Source of the DNA: Clostridiales bacterium | GTDB taxonomy: Bacteria > Bacillota > Clostridia > Peptostreptococcales > Anaerovoracaceae | DNA: 5,696 nucleotides | Direction: 5' to 3' | Assembly: GCA_012735285.1 (NCBI GenBank) | Contig: JAAYHT010000016.1 | Location: 1-5,696, forward strand | In this document: positions 1 to 5,696 of the stretch, in pieces | How the letters are laid out: each line of letters opens with the position of its first letter | How positions within the stretch are numbered: position 1 is the first letter of the stretch | Notes under the pieces: model-generated | What the model saw: the letters and a program-made list of their open reading frames with translations, nothing else | Databases searched by the model: none | Told to the model about the DNA's origin: nothing | Made by a program: the position numbers and the translations under genes

Positions 1-12
1 AAAGGATACGTT
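1..12 (+). promoter_or_regulatory. Ribosome binding site of aconitase gene
   Basis: AAAGGA at 1-6 lies 6 nt before the ATG at 13. The reading frame is still open up to the window edge, so an upstream start cannot be excluded by a stop codon. The Shine-Dalgarno spacing and the family-typical N-terminus (MKKTLTHKILENHL) both support the ATG at 13. The promoter and any operator of this operon lie outside the window. Confidence 0.75.
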
Positions 13-1941
13 ATGAAAAAGACACTAACTCATAAGATCTTAGAAAACCATTTAGTAAGTGGTAAGCTTGTAAAAGGTGAAGAGATCACAATAAAAATAG
101 ACCAGACCTTAACACAGGATTCAACGGGTACCATGGTATACCTACAGCTTGAAGCCATGGATGTGGACAGTATTAAAACAGAGCTTTCAGTAGCATATAT
201 TGACCACAACACTTTACAGACAGGTTTCGAAAATGCAGATGATCACGAATTTATCAAAAGCGTTGCAAAAAGACACGGCATTATATATTCCAAACCAGGC
301 AACGGAATATGTCATCAACTCCATTTAGAAAACTACGGAATACCCGGAAAAACTCTTCTTGGTTCAGATAGCCATACACCTACATGCGGAGGCCTTGGCA
401 TGATAGCCATCGGTGCTGGGGGACTTGATGTGGCCGTTGCAATGGCAAAAGGAATCTATAGTCTTACAGTGCCAGAGGTGATTGGTATAAAACTCAAGGG
501 AGAGCTTCGCCCATGGGTATCTGCAAAGGATGTTATCCTCTATATACTTCAAAAGCTTACGGTTAAAGGTGGAGTAGGTAAGATTGTAGAATATTTCGGC
601 GAAGGTGTTGCTAACCTAAGCGTTACGGATAGGGCTACAATAACTAATATGGGTGCTGAGTTAGGAGCTACCACTTCAATCTTCCCAAGCGACGAGAATA
701 CTAGAGTATATCTTGCGTCACAGGGTAGGGAAGAGGACTATATACCCTTAAGTGCAGATCCCGATGCGGAATATGATAAGGTTTTTGAAATTGATTTAAG
801 CACACTTGAACCTTTAGCTGCTATGCCGCACAGCCCGGATAATGTAGCAAGTGTGTCTGAAATAGGTGAAATAAAAATAGATCAGGTAGCTATAGGAAGT
901 TGTACAAACTCGTCATATACCGATTTAATGAAGGTTGCTAATATATTAAAAGGCAAGAAAGTTCATGACAATGTAAGCTTGGTAATTTCACCCGGATCAA
1001 GCAAGATATTATCTAAACTCGCCGAAAATGGAGCCTTGGCTGATATGATTAATGCAGGAGCCAGAATCATTGAGTGCGCATGTGGTCCTTGCATTGGAAT
1101 GGGACAATCTCCGAAATCCGGCGGTATATCCCTAAGAACTTTTAACCGAAACTTTAAAGGAAGAAGCGGCACCATGGATGCCAAGGTTTACCTAGTCAGT
1201 CCTGAGACTGCAGCAGTATCAGCTATATATGGTGTATTGACCGATGGAATTAGCAAAGGATTAAAACTTGATCCAATCAAAGAGGAAGTATTTGAAAAGA
1301 ATGATAACTTTATTGTATACCCAAGAGGTACCAATAAGTCCAATACACCTGTTGTAATGGGCCCGAATATAAAGCCCTTTCCTTTGAATAAGGCTTTAGA
1401 AGATCAGGTAAAAGGCTCTATAGTTCTAGTAGGAGGGGATAATATAACAACTGATGATATTATGCCTTCTGATGCCCGCCTATTACCTTATCGTTCCAAT
1501 ATACCCTATTTATCAAACTATAGTTTTGCAACCATAGATCCGGATTTCCCAGCACGCTGCAAAGAAGCAAAAGAGGGAGTTATTATCGGCGGAGTAAACT
1601 ATGGTCAGGGTAGTAGCAGGGAGCATGCTGCATTGGTACCTCTGTACTTAGGGATCCGGTTTGTAATTGCAAAATCCTTTGCAAGAATACATCGTTCCAA
1701 TTTGATCAACAGTGGCATTATCCCCCTAGTCTTTGAAAATCCAGATGACTATGGTGAGCTTAAATTAGGTCAAAAGTTAGTAATAGAAAATGCTATGGAA
1801 CAGATAGATTCACCAGTTATAGTTGTAAAAAATATAGACACTGGCAAAGAGATAAAAACAGTAGGTAATTTCACTAAGCTTGAGATAGAAATGTTAAAAG
1901 CCGGCGGAAAGATTAATATGATAAAAGGACAGGAGAGCTAG
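13..1941 (+). CDS. acn: Aconitate hydratase (aconitase), Aquifex-type, complete
   Basis: This is a cytoplasmic [4Fe-4S] enzyme that isomerises citrate to isocitrate via cis-aconitate. The 642 residues match the shorter Aquifex-type aconitases found in many anaerobes, rather than the roughly 850-900 residue AcnA/AcnB enzymes. The large N-terminal domain carries the substrate-site motif DSHTP (119-123). The cluster ligands are Cys297 in GSCTNS and Cys357 and Cys360 in CGPC. The C-terminal swivel domain shows GGDNITTDDIMPSDARLLP, then GQGSSREHAAL (about 531-541), which contains the expected catalytic Ser and Arg, then FARIHRSNL (about 556-564). All key residues are present, so the protein should be active. 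A short stretch after GGLDVAVAMA (KGIYSLTVPEV) differs from the form I remember as usual in this group. The stop is 1 nt from the next start, so the gene is almost certainly co-transcribed with the isocitrate dehydrogenase. A 3-isopropylmalate or homoaconitate role is possible within the superfamily but unlikely given that neighbour. Confidence 0.95.
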   Translation: MKKTLTHKILENHLVSGKLVKGEEITIKIDQTLTQDSTGTMVYLQLEAMDVDSIKTELSVAYIDHNTLQTGFENADDHEFIKSVAKRHGIIYSKPGNGICHQLHLENYGIPGKTLLGSDSHTPTCGGLGMIAIGAGGLDVAVAMAKGIYSLTVPEVIGIKLKGELRPWVSAKDVILYILQKLTVKGGVGKIVEYFGEGVANLSVTDRATITNMGAELGATTSIFPSDENTRVYLASQGREEDYIPLSADPDAEYDKVFEIDLSTLEPLAAMPHSPDNVASVSEIGEIKIDQVAIGSCTNSSYTDLMKVANILKGKKVHDNVSLVISPGSSKILSKLAENGALADMINAGARIIECACGPCIGMGQSPKSGGISLRTFNRNFKGRSGTMDAKVYLVSPETAAVSAIYGVLTDGISKGLKLDPIKEEVFEKNDNFIVYPRGTNKSNTPVVMGPNIKPFPLNKALEDQVKGSIVLVGGDNITTDDIMPSDARLLPYRSNIPYLSNYSFATIDPDFPARCKEAKEGVIIGGVNYGQGSSREHAALVPLYLGIRFVIAKSFARIHRSNLINSGIIPLVFENPDDYGELKLGQKLVIENAMEQIDSPVIVVKNIDTGKEIKTVGNFTKLEIEMLKAGGKINMIKGQES

Positions 1942-1942
1942 A
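1931..1942 (+). promoter_or_regulatory. Ribosome binding site of icd inside the end of acn
   Basis: AGGAG at 1931-1935 lies within the last codons of aconitase, 7 nt before the ATG at 1943. With only one base between the acn stop (1939-1941) and this start, the two genes are likely translationally coupled. The site fixes the start at 1943 and therefore supports the N-terminal extension of the dehydrogenase as real. Confidence 0.75.
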
Positions 1943-3085
1943 ATGGATTACATTAAGGATTTTGAAAAGATTGTCTCTCAACAACTATCCCGTGTTGAGA
2001 AAATGAAGCAAACACAAGATTTTATAGATTATCAATCTCTAGATAAAATAATTATTGGCGTAATTGGAGGCGATGGTATTGGCCCTATCATCACTGCACA
2101 TGCCAAGAGAGTACTAGAGTATTTGCTTGGTGATGAAGTTAAGAAGGGCAAGGTAGAATTTAGGACTATCGAGGGATGTACTATTGAAAAGCGTGCAGCA
2201 GCAGGAAAAGCCATTCCTGATGACGTTCTTGATGAAATCAAGAAGTGTAATGTACTTCTCAAGGGTCCTACCACAACTCCAAGAAAAGGTGATAAGTGGG
2301 CAAATGTTGAAAGCGCAAATGTTGCCATGCGTAAAGAGCTAGATCTTTTTGCAAACGTTCGTCCTGTGAAGGTACCCGAACTTGGAATTGATTGGACCTT
2401 CTTTAGGGAGAATACAGAATGCTTGTATGCTATGGGGAGTCAAGGAATCAATATCACAGATGATCTAGCCATTGATTTTAGAGTTATAACAACTCAAGGT
2501 ACAGAGAGGATTGCAAAACTGGCATTCGATTATGCTAGGAAGAACGGAAAAAAGCGTGTAACCATTATAACAAAGGCTAATGTTGTCAAAACAACAGACG
2601 GTAAATTCCTTGAAGTCTGCAAAAGAGTAGCAAAAGATTATCCTGATATTGAAGTCGATGACTGGTATATAGATATTATGGCGGCAAAATTAATAGATGA
2701 AAAACGTAGAAGCCAATTTGAAGTGATGATTCTACCGAACCTATACGGTGATATTTTAACTGATGAAGCTGCCGAATTCCAAGGAGGGGTAGGTACCGCA
2801 GGAAGCGCAAATATTGGAACTCGTTATTCAATGTTTGAGGCAATACACGGTTCTGCTCCACGTATGGTAGAAGAAGGTCGTGAAATCTACGCTGATCCTA
2901 GCAGTGTAATACGTGCTGGTGCTATGTTGCTATCCCATATAGGATACCAGAAAGAAGCTGATAAATTATTTGATGCATTAGAAATATGCACTGTTACTGA
3001 GAAGAAGCTTAAAGTAACGGGTAGACCTGATGGTGCAACAGGGGCAGAATTTGCGGATTATATATTAGAGAAAGTGAGTGAATAG
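1943..3085 (+). CDS. icd: Isocitrate dehydrogenase, isocitrate/isopropylmalate dehydrogenase family
   Basis: This enzyme is predicted to oxidise and decarboxylate isocitrate to 2-oxoglutarate in the cytoplasm, directly after aconitase. A charged, probably helical segment (about 1-36) precedes the family core, which opens with IGVIGGDGIGP. Substrate residues by family analogy are Ser124, Asn126 and Arg130 in SANVAMR, Arg140 in ANVRP, Arg155 in FRENTE and Lys211 in TKAN. Metal-binding aspartates are Asp244, Asp270 and Asp274 (LYGDILTDE). The S-x-N-x-x-x-R pattern resembles isocitrate rather than isopropylmalate enzymes, and the aconitase neighbour agrees. The cofactor is uncertain. After HGSAP (302-306) come Arg307-Met308, where NAD enzymes usually have Asp-Ile and E. 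coli-type NADP enzymes Lys-Tyr. Homoisocitrate dehydrogenase is a less likely alternative. The regulator gene follows after 5 nt in the same operon. Confidence 0.9.
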   Translation: MDYIKDFEKIVSQQLSRVEKMKQTQDFIDYQSLDKIIIGVIGGDGIGPIITAHAKRVLEYLLGDEVKKGKVEFRTIEGCTIEKRAAAGKAIPDDVLDEIKKCNVLLKGPTTTPRKGDKWANVESANVAMRKELDLFANVRPVKVPELGIDWTFFRENTECLYAMGSQGINITDDLAIDFRVITTQGTERIAKLAFDYARKNGKKRVTIITKANVVKTTDGKFLEVCKRVAKDYPDIEVDDWYIDIMAAKLIDEKRRSQFEVMILPNLYGDILTDEAAEFQGGVGTAGSANIGTRYSMFEAIHGSAPRMVEEGREIYADPSSVIRAGAMLLSHIGYQKEADKLFDALEICTVTEKKLKVTGRPDGATGAEFADYILEKVSE

Positions 3086-3090
3086 CAAAA

Positions 3091-3747
3091 ATGGCCATAG
3101 ACGGGGCAGATTTCAGGTCTGCCGGACACTCTCTTTCAAGTAATCTGTTCGAAGATCTAAGGAAAGATATTCTGCGAGGCAAATTAAAAGTTGGGGAAAA
3201 GCTCTCAGAACAGAAAATCTGCGACTTATATGGGGTGTCGAGGACTCCTGTACGTGAAGCTCTACACCAGCTGGAATTAGAAGACCTTATAGAAACTATC
3301 CCTAATAGAGGGGCCTATGTAGTAGGGCTTTCTGCACAGGACATACAAGATCTATATGAGATGCGCAAGGCCTATGAAATATTGGCCGTAAGATGGGCTA
3401 TCGAGCGTATAACAAGCGAAGAACTTAAGAAAATAGAAGAAGCTTATGAGCTAATGGAATTCTATACCCTAAAAAAAGACTCGCAAAAGATGCTTGAAAT
3501 AAATATGGATTTTCACAACCTTATTTACAAAGCATCCCATAATCGCATGTTGTTTCATACGCTGTCTACCTACCAGTATTACCTAAAAGAAACTAAGTCT
3601 AATACCGCATACTTAGATGGGATGCTAGATGAAGTTTTAGCAGAGCATAAAAAGATTTATCAAGCATTTGTGGACAAAGATCCTCAAGCGGGAGAGATAG
3701 CTATCGAAGAGCATCTTACGAAGGCTAAACGCAGGGCGAAATACTAA
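3091..3747 (+). CDS. GntR-family transcriptional regulator, FadR/FCD subfamily
   Basis: This is a 218-residue cytoplasmic DNA-binding protein, a normal length for the family. The N-terminal winged helix (about 15-80) includes LSEQKICDLYGVSRTPVREAL, with the recognition helix near 50-58 and the wing near ETIPNRGAYV. The C-terminal all-helical FCD ligand domain (about 87-215) has the expected metal or carboxylate site: Asn138, His142, His186 and His208. Asn138 sits where Asp is more usual. FCD regulators commonly sense small organic acids. Because the gene is last in an acn-icd operon, I infer citrate, isocitrate or a related acid as effector and autoregulation of the operon, but no operator in the window proves this. 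The ATG at 3091 is the only plausible start, since an in-frame TGA lies at 3079. The Shine-Dalgarno is weak (GTGAG near 3074), so translation is probably coupled to icd, whose stop is 5 nt upstream. Confidence 0.9.
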   Translation: MAIDGADFRSAGHSLSSNLFEDLRKDILRGKLKVGEKLSEQKICDLYGVSRTPVREALHQLELEDLIETIPNRGAYVVGLSAQDIQDLYEMRKAYEILAVRWAIERITSEELKKIEEAYELMEFYTLKKDSQKMLEINMDFHNLIYKASHNRMLFHTLSTYQYYLKETKSNTAYLDGMLDEVLAEHKKIYQAFVDKDPQAGEIAIEEHLTKAKRRAKY

Positions 3748-3789
3748 AAAATTAAGGGTAGTTATAAAAAAACACTACCTTAATTTTTT
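3746..3789 (+). terminator. Intrinsic terminator after the acn-icd-gntR operon
   Basis: An inverted repeat pairs AAAAAATTAAGGGTAGT (from 3746) with ACTACCTTAATTTTTT (3774-3789), leaving one bulged G and an 11-nt A-rich loop (3763-3773). The right arm ends in six T (3784-3789). The left arm begins inside the TAA stop codon of the regulator gene. The A-tract on one side and T-tract on the other make it symmetrical, so it could also act on the opposite strand. The stem is AT-rich, and the GC-containing part is only about 6-7 bp. Confidence 0.85.
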
Positions 3790-3791
3790 CC

Positions 3792-3820
3792 TTGAAATCA
3801 ATTATAATATACTATATAAT
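3792..3820 (+). promoter_or_regulatory. Sigma-70/SigA-type promoter of nrdJ
   Basis: TTGAAA (3792-3797) and TATAAT (3815-3820) are separated by exactly 17 bp, a near-consensus housekeeping promoter directly after the terminator of the upstream operon. Transcription would start near 3827, giving a leader of about 52 nt. That is too short to hold a cobalamin riboswitch. Another TATAAT at 3803-3808 is too close to this -35 to be used with it. Confidence 0.8.
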
Positions 3821-3824
3821 GTGG
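3809..3824 (+). promoter_or_regulatory. Putative NrdR box 1 overlapping the -10 element
   Basis: ATACTATATAATGTGG matches the NrdR box consensus as I recall it (acaCwAtATaTwGtgt) at about 13 of 16 positions, including the central CTATAT core and GTG on the right. It covers the whole -10 hexamer, so bound NrdR would block RNA polymerase. Part of the match comes from the -10 sequence itself, so the single site would be weak evidence. Its pairing with the second site strengthens it. Confidence 0.6.
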
Positions 3825-3839
3825 TTTACAAGCTAGTTA

Positions 3840-3855
3840 CAACTATATACAGTAA
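3840..3855 (+). promoter_or_regulatory. Putative NrdR box 2 in the nrdJ leader
   Basis: CAACTATATACAGTAA matches the same consensus at about 11 of 16 positions, keeping the core CTATAT and AG. It begins exactly 31 bp after box 1, leaving 15 bp between the boxes. Tandem boxes about three helical turns apart are the known arrangement for NrdR targets. The position is just downstream of the predicted transcription start. Confidence 0.55.
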
Positions 3856-3861
3856 TTATAC

Positions 3862-3878
3862 AAGGGAGGATCTACCAC
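3862..3878 (+). promoter_or_regulatory. Ribosome binding site of nrdJ
   Basis: AAGGGAGGA at 3862-3870 is a strong Shine-Dalgarno, 8 nt before the ATG at 3879. An in-frame TAG at 3834 and the ATP-cone motif starting at residue 3 also support this start. Confidence 0.85.
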
Positions 3879-5696
3879 ATGAAAGTAGTAGTCAAGCGTG
3901 ATGGAACAGAGGTAAGCTTTAATCCAAATAAGATAAAAACTGCGATCATAAATGCCATGTTGGAGACAAAAGATGGAGTCGATGAGAAACTAGCGGATGA
4001 TATAGCAAAATCTATCTCAAAACATGTTGAGAGAATTAATCGTAAGATCAATGTCGAAGACATACAGGATTTAGTAGAAGACCATCTTATGGGAAGCGAA
4101 AGAAAAGATGTTGCCAAGAAGTTCATCATATACAGATATGAACGGGATAGAACAAGGGATGCTAGAAAGCGTAGGGACGGTAGGATAATATCTGATGAGT
4201 TTGTTAGTAAGTTTAAACATGCTCCGACTCCTATGAACCAATTAGGTAGCTTCGTGTATTACAGGACCTATTCAAGGTGGGTTGAGGAAGAAAAGCGTAG
4301 AGAATATTGGTGGGAGACCGTTAGGAGAGCAGTTGAATATAACTGTAGCTTAGTTCCGACATCTAAAGAAGAAGCTGAAAAGCTCTACGAGAATGTATTT
4401 AATTTAAAGCAGTTTTTATCAGGTAGGACTTTTTGGGTAGGAAGTACTGATGTATCCAAGTATTACCCAATGGCAAACTTTAATTGTTCTTTCCAAGTAG
4501 TAGACAGTTTTAGCGCCTTCAGAGATATTTTCTATCTATTGATGGTAGGTTCTGGTGTTGGAATAAGAATATTAAAATCAGATGTAGAAAAACTTCCTAA
4601 AATTAGAACTGATATTGAAATAATACATGAATCATATACTCCCATACCAAAGGATTTGCGCCAGGATAATACTTCAATTGAATTTAACTACAATGATACT
4701 GTAAAAATAACAATTGGAGACAGTAAAGAAGGTTGGGTACAATCACTAGACTACTTCTTAAAGATTCACTACAGCACTGAATACCGTAAAATTAGAACAA
4801 TAATTCTTAACTATGATCATGTTAGACCTAAGGGCGAAAGGCTTAAGACTTTCGGAGGAACAGCCAGTGGTCATTCCAGCATGAAGAATATGTTTATAAA
4901 AATCACAAAGGTTATTAAAAAAGCTGCTAGCAGATCAACAACCGATAGAGTTAAATTGAAGCCTATCGATTGTTTGGATATCGCTAATATAATAGGAGAG
5001 AACGTAGTAGTAGGCGGTGTGCGTAGAACAGCTGAGATAATACTAGTTGATCAAGAAGATAAAGAATGTATTCAGGCGAAGAATGAGCTTTATAAAAAGG
5101 TTGGAGAAAAATGGGTTATTGATAATGAAATCGCCCATAGGCAGATGAGCAACAATTCAATTTTCTACACAAAAAAACCCACAAGAGAACAACTTCATTG
5201 GCATCTCCAACAGATGAGGTACTCTGGCGAACCTGGTTGGGTTAACCATGAAGCAGGTGCAAAAAGAAGGCCTAACTTTAACGGAGTTAATCCTTGTGGC
5301 GAAGTATTGCTCGATTCCAAAGGATTATGCAATCTGACAACTGTAAATGTAATGGCTTTCGTAAAGGATGGAAAACTGGATAAAGAGGGTCTTTTAGAAG
5401 CTCAAAGGTTATCAGCCCGAGCCGCATATCGAATGACATGTACAGAACTGGAAATTCCAGAATGGAATGAGGTTCAGCAAAGGGATAAACTCTTAGGCTG
5501 TTCACTCACTGGCTGGCAGGATATGGTCAATGCCTTATCATTAACTGTTGAACAGCAAAAAGAATTACTTAGAGAATTGAAAGAAGCAGCAAGGAAGGCT
5601 GCAAGTGACTATGCTAAGGAATTAGGTCAACAAGAGCCACTTTTGGTAACCACAGTTAAGCCTGAAGGTACATTAAGTCTTTTACCAGTGGTATCG
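3879..5696 (+). CDS. nrdJ: Adenosylcobalamin-dependent ribonucleoside-triphosphate reductase (class II), N-terminal ATP-cone, 3' partial
   Basis: This cytoplasmic enzyme reduces ribonucleotides to deoxyribonucleotides using a thiyl radical generated from coenzyme B12, and works with or without oxygen. The frame is open for 606 codons and runs off the window. Residues 3 to about 90 form an ATP-cone (VVKRDGTEVSFNPNKI), the usual dATP/ATP activity switch. The catalytic barrel follows: Cys203 in NFNCSF, GSGVGI (224-229), GGTASG (326-331), GGVRRTAEI (379-387), NPCGE (471-475), Cys484 in GLCNL and PEGTLS (595-600). Compared with Lactobacillus leichmannii RTPR, Cys473 corresponds to the radical Cys408, and Asn471 and Glu475 to its partners. 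Cys203 and Cys484 correspond to the redox pair 119/419, and the 11-residue spacing 473-484 is identical. The missing part, about 200 residues by comparison, should carry the C-terminal cysteine pair. The gene has its own promoter and is separate from the upstream operon. Confidence 0.94.
   Translation, partial: MKVVVKRDGTEVSFNPNKIKTAIINAMLETKDGVDEKLADDIAKSISKHVERINRKINVEDIQDLVEDHLMGSERKDVAKKFIIYRYERDRTRDARKRRDGRIISDEFVSKFKHAPTPMNQLGSFVYYRTYSRWVEEEKRREYWWETVRRAVEYNCSLVPTSKEEAEKLYENVFNLKQFLSGRTFWVGSTDVSKYYPMANFNCSFQVVDSFSAFRDIFYLLMVGSGVGIRILKSDVEKLPKIRTDIEIIHESYTPIPKDLRQDNTSIEFNYNDTVKITIGDSKEGWVQSLDYFLKIHYSTEYRKIRTIILNYDHVRPKGERLKTFGGTASGHSSMKNMFIKITKVIKKAASRSTTDRVKLKPIDCLDIANIIGENVVVGGVRRTAEIILVDQEDKECIQAKNELYKKVGEKWVIDNEIAHRQMSNNSIFYTKKPTREQLHWHLQQMRYSGEPGWVNHEAGAKRRPNFNGVNPCGEVLLDSKGLCNLTTVNVMAFVKDGKLDKEGLLEAQRLSARAAYRMTCTELEIPEWNEVQQRDKLLGCSLTGWQDMVNALSLTVEQQKELLRELKEAARKAASDYAKELGQQEPLLVTTVKPEGTLSLLPVVS

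Noticed and set aside
127..144. Palindromic sequence GGTACCATGGTATACC inside acn, which resembles some FCD-regulator operators (TGGTATACC core).
   Set aside because: It lies within conserved coding sequence (codons for GTMVYL), more than 100 bp into the gene, and no second copy was seen in an intergenic region. GGTACC also recurs several times in the coding regions by chance or codon preference.
2032..2328. A 98-codon open frame on the minus strand within icd, and other minus-strand frames inside acn, icd and nrdJ.
   Set aside because: They lie antisense to conserved enzyme genes, encode no recognisable motif and appear to be codon shadows.
3803..3808. A second TATAAT as an alternative -10 for nrdJ.
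   Set aside because: It is only 5 bp from the TTGAAA element and no suitable -35 is seen about 17 bp upstream, where the terminator stem lies.
3825..3878. Possible cobalamin riboswitch controlling the B12-dependent reductase.
   Set aside because: The leader from the predicted start is only about 52 nt, far shorter than a B12 riboswitch, and no B12-box-like element or substantial hairpin is visible.
1..5696. Defence system, mobile element, CRISPR array or other novel system.
   Set aside because: All long frames are accounted for by housekeeping enzymes and one regulator. No repeats, transposase or integrase motifs, or abrupt changes in base composition were seen.

Overview
The window reads as chromosomal DNA from an anaerobic low-GC Firmicute, most likely a member of the Clostridia. 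The grounds are AT-rich codon use, strong AGGAGG-type ribosome binding sites, an Aquifex-type aconitase paired with an isocitrate dehydrogenase of the kind I associate with clostridia, and a cobalamin-dependent ribonucleotide reductase. I cannot name the genus. All four genes lie on the + strand and the region is densely coded. I see no mobile element, CRISPR array, tRNA or rRNA.

Positions 1-3789 hold what looks like the 3' part or whole of one operon: aconitase (13-1941), isocitrate dehydrogenase (1943-3085) and a GntR/FCD-type regulator (3091-3747). The gaps between them are 1 and 5 nt, and a stem-loop terminator starts inside the last stop codon. Aconitase and isocitrate dehydrogenase together convert citrate to 2-oxoglutarate, the oxidative arm of an incomplete citric acid cycle, which in anaerobes mainly feeds glutamate synthesis. 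Citrate synthase is not in the window and may lie upstream. The regulator is a plausible local controller of the operon, but its operator cannot be identified here.

Positions 3790-3878 form a compact regulatory region with a near-consensus promoter (TTGAAA, 17 bp, TATAAT). Two sites resembling NrdR boxes lie 31 bp apart, and the first covers the -10 element. From 3879 to the window edge runs the first 606 codons of an adenosylcobalamin-dependent ribonucleoside-triphosphate reductase (NrdJ) with an N-terminal ATP-cone. It is open at the 3' end.

Most of the window is ordinary core metabolism and I see no convincing new system. The points most worth a second look are the paired NrdR-like boxes, the ATP-cone on an RTPR-type enzyme, the unusual Arg-Met pair at the cofactor-discriminating position of the isocitrate dehydrogenase, and the regulator encoded within the acn-icd operon.
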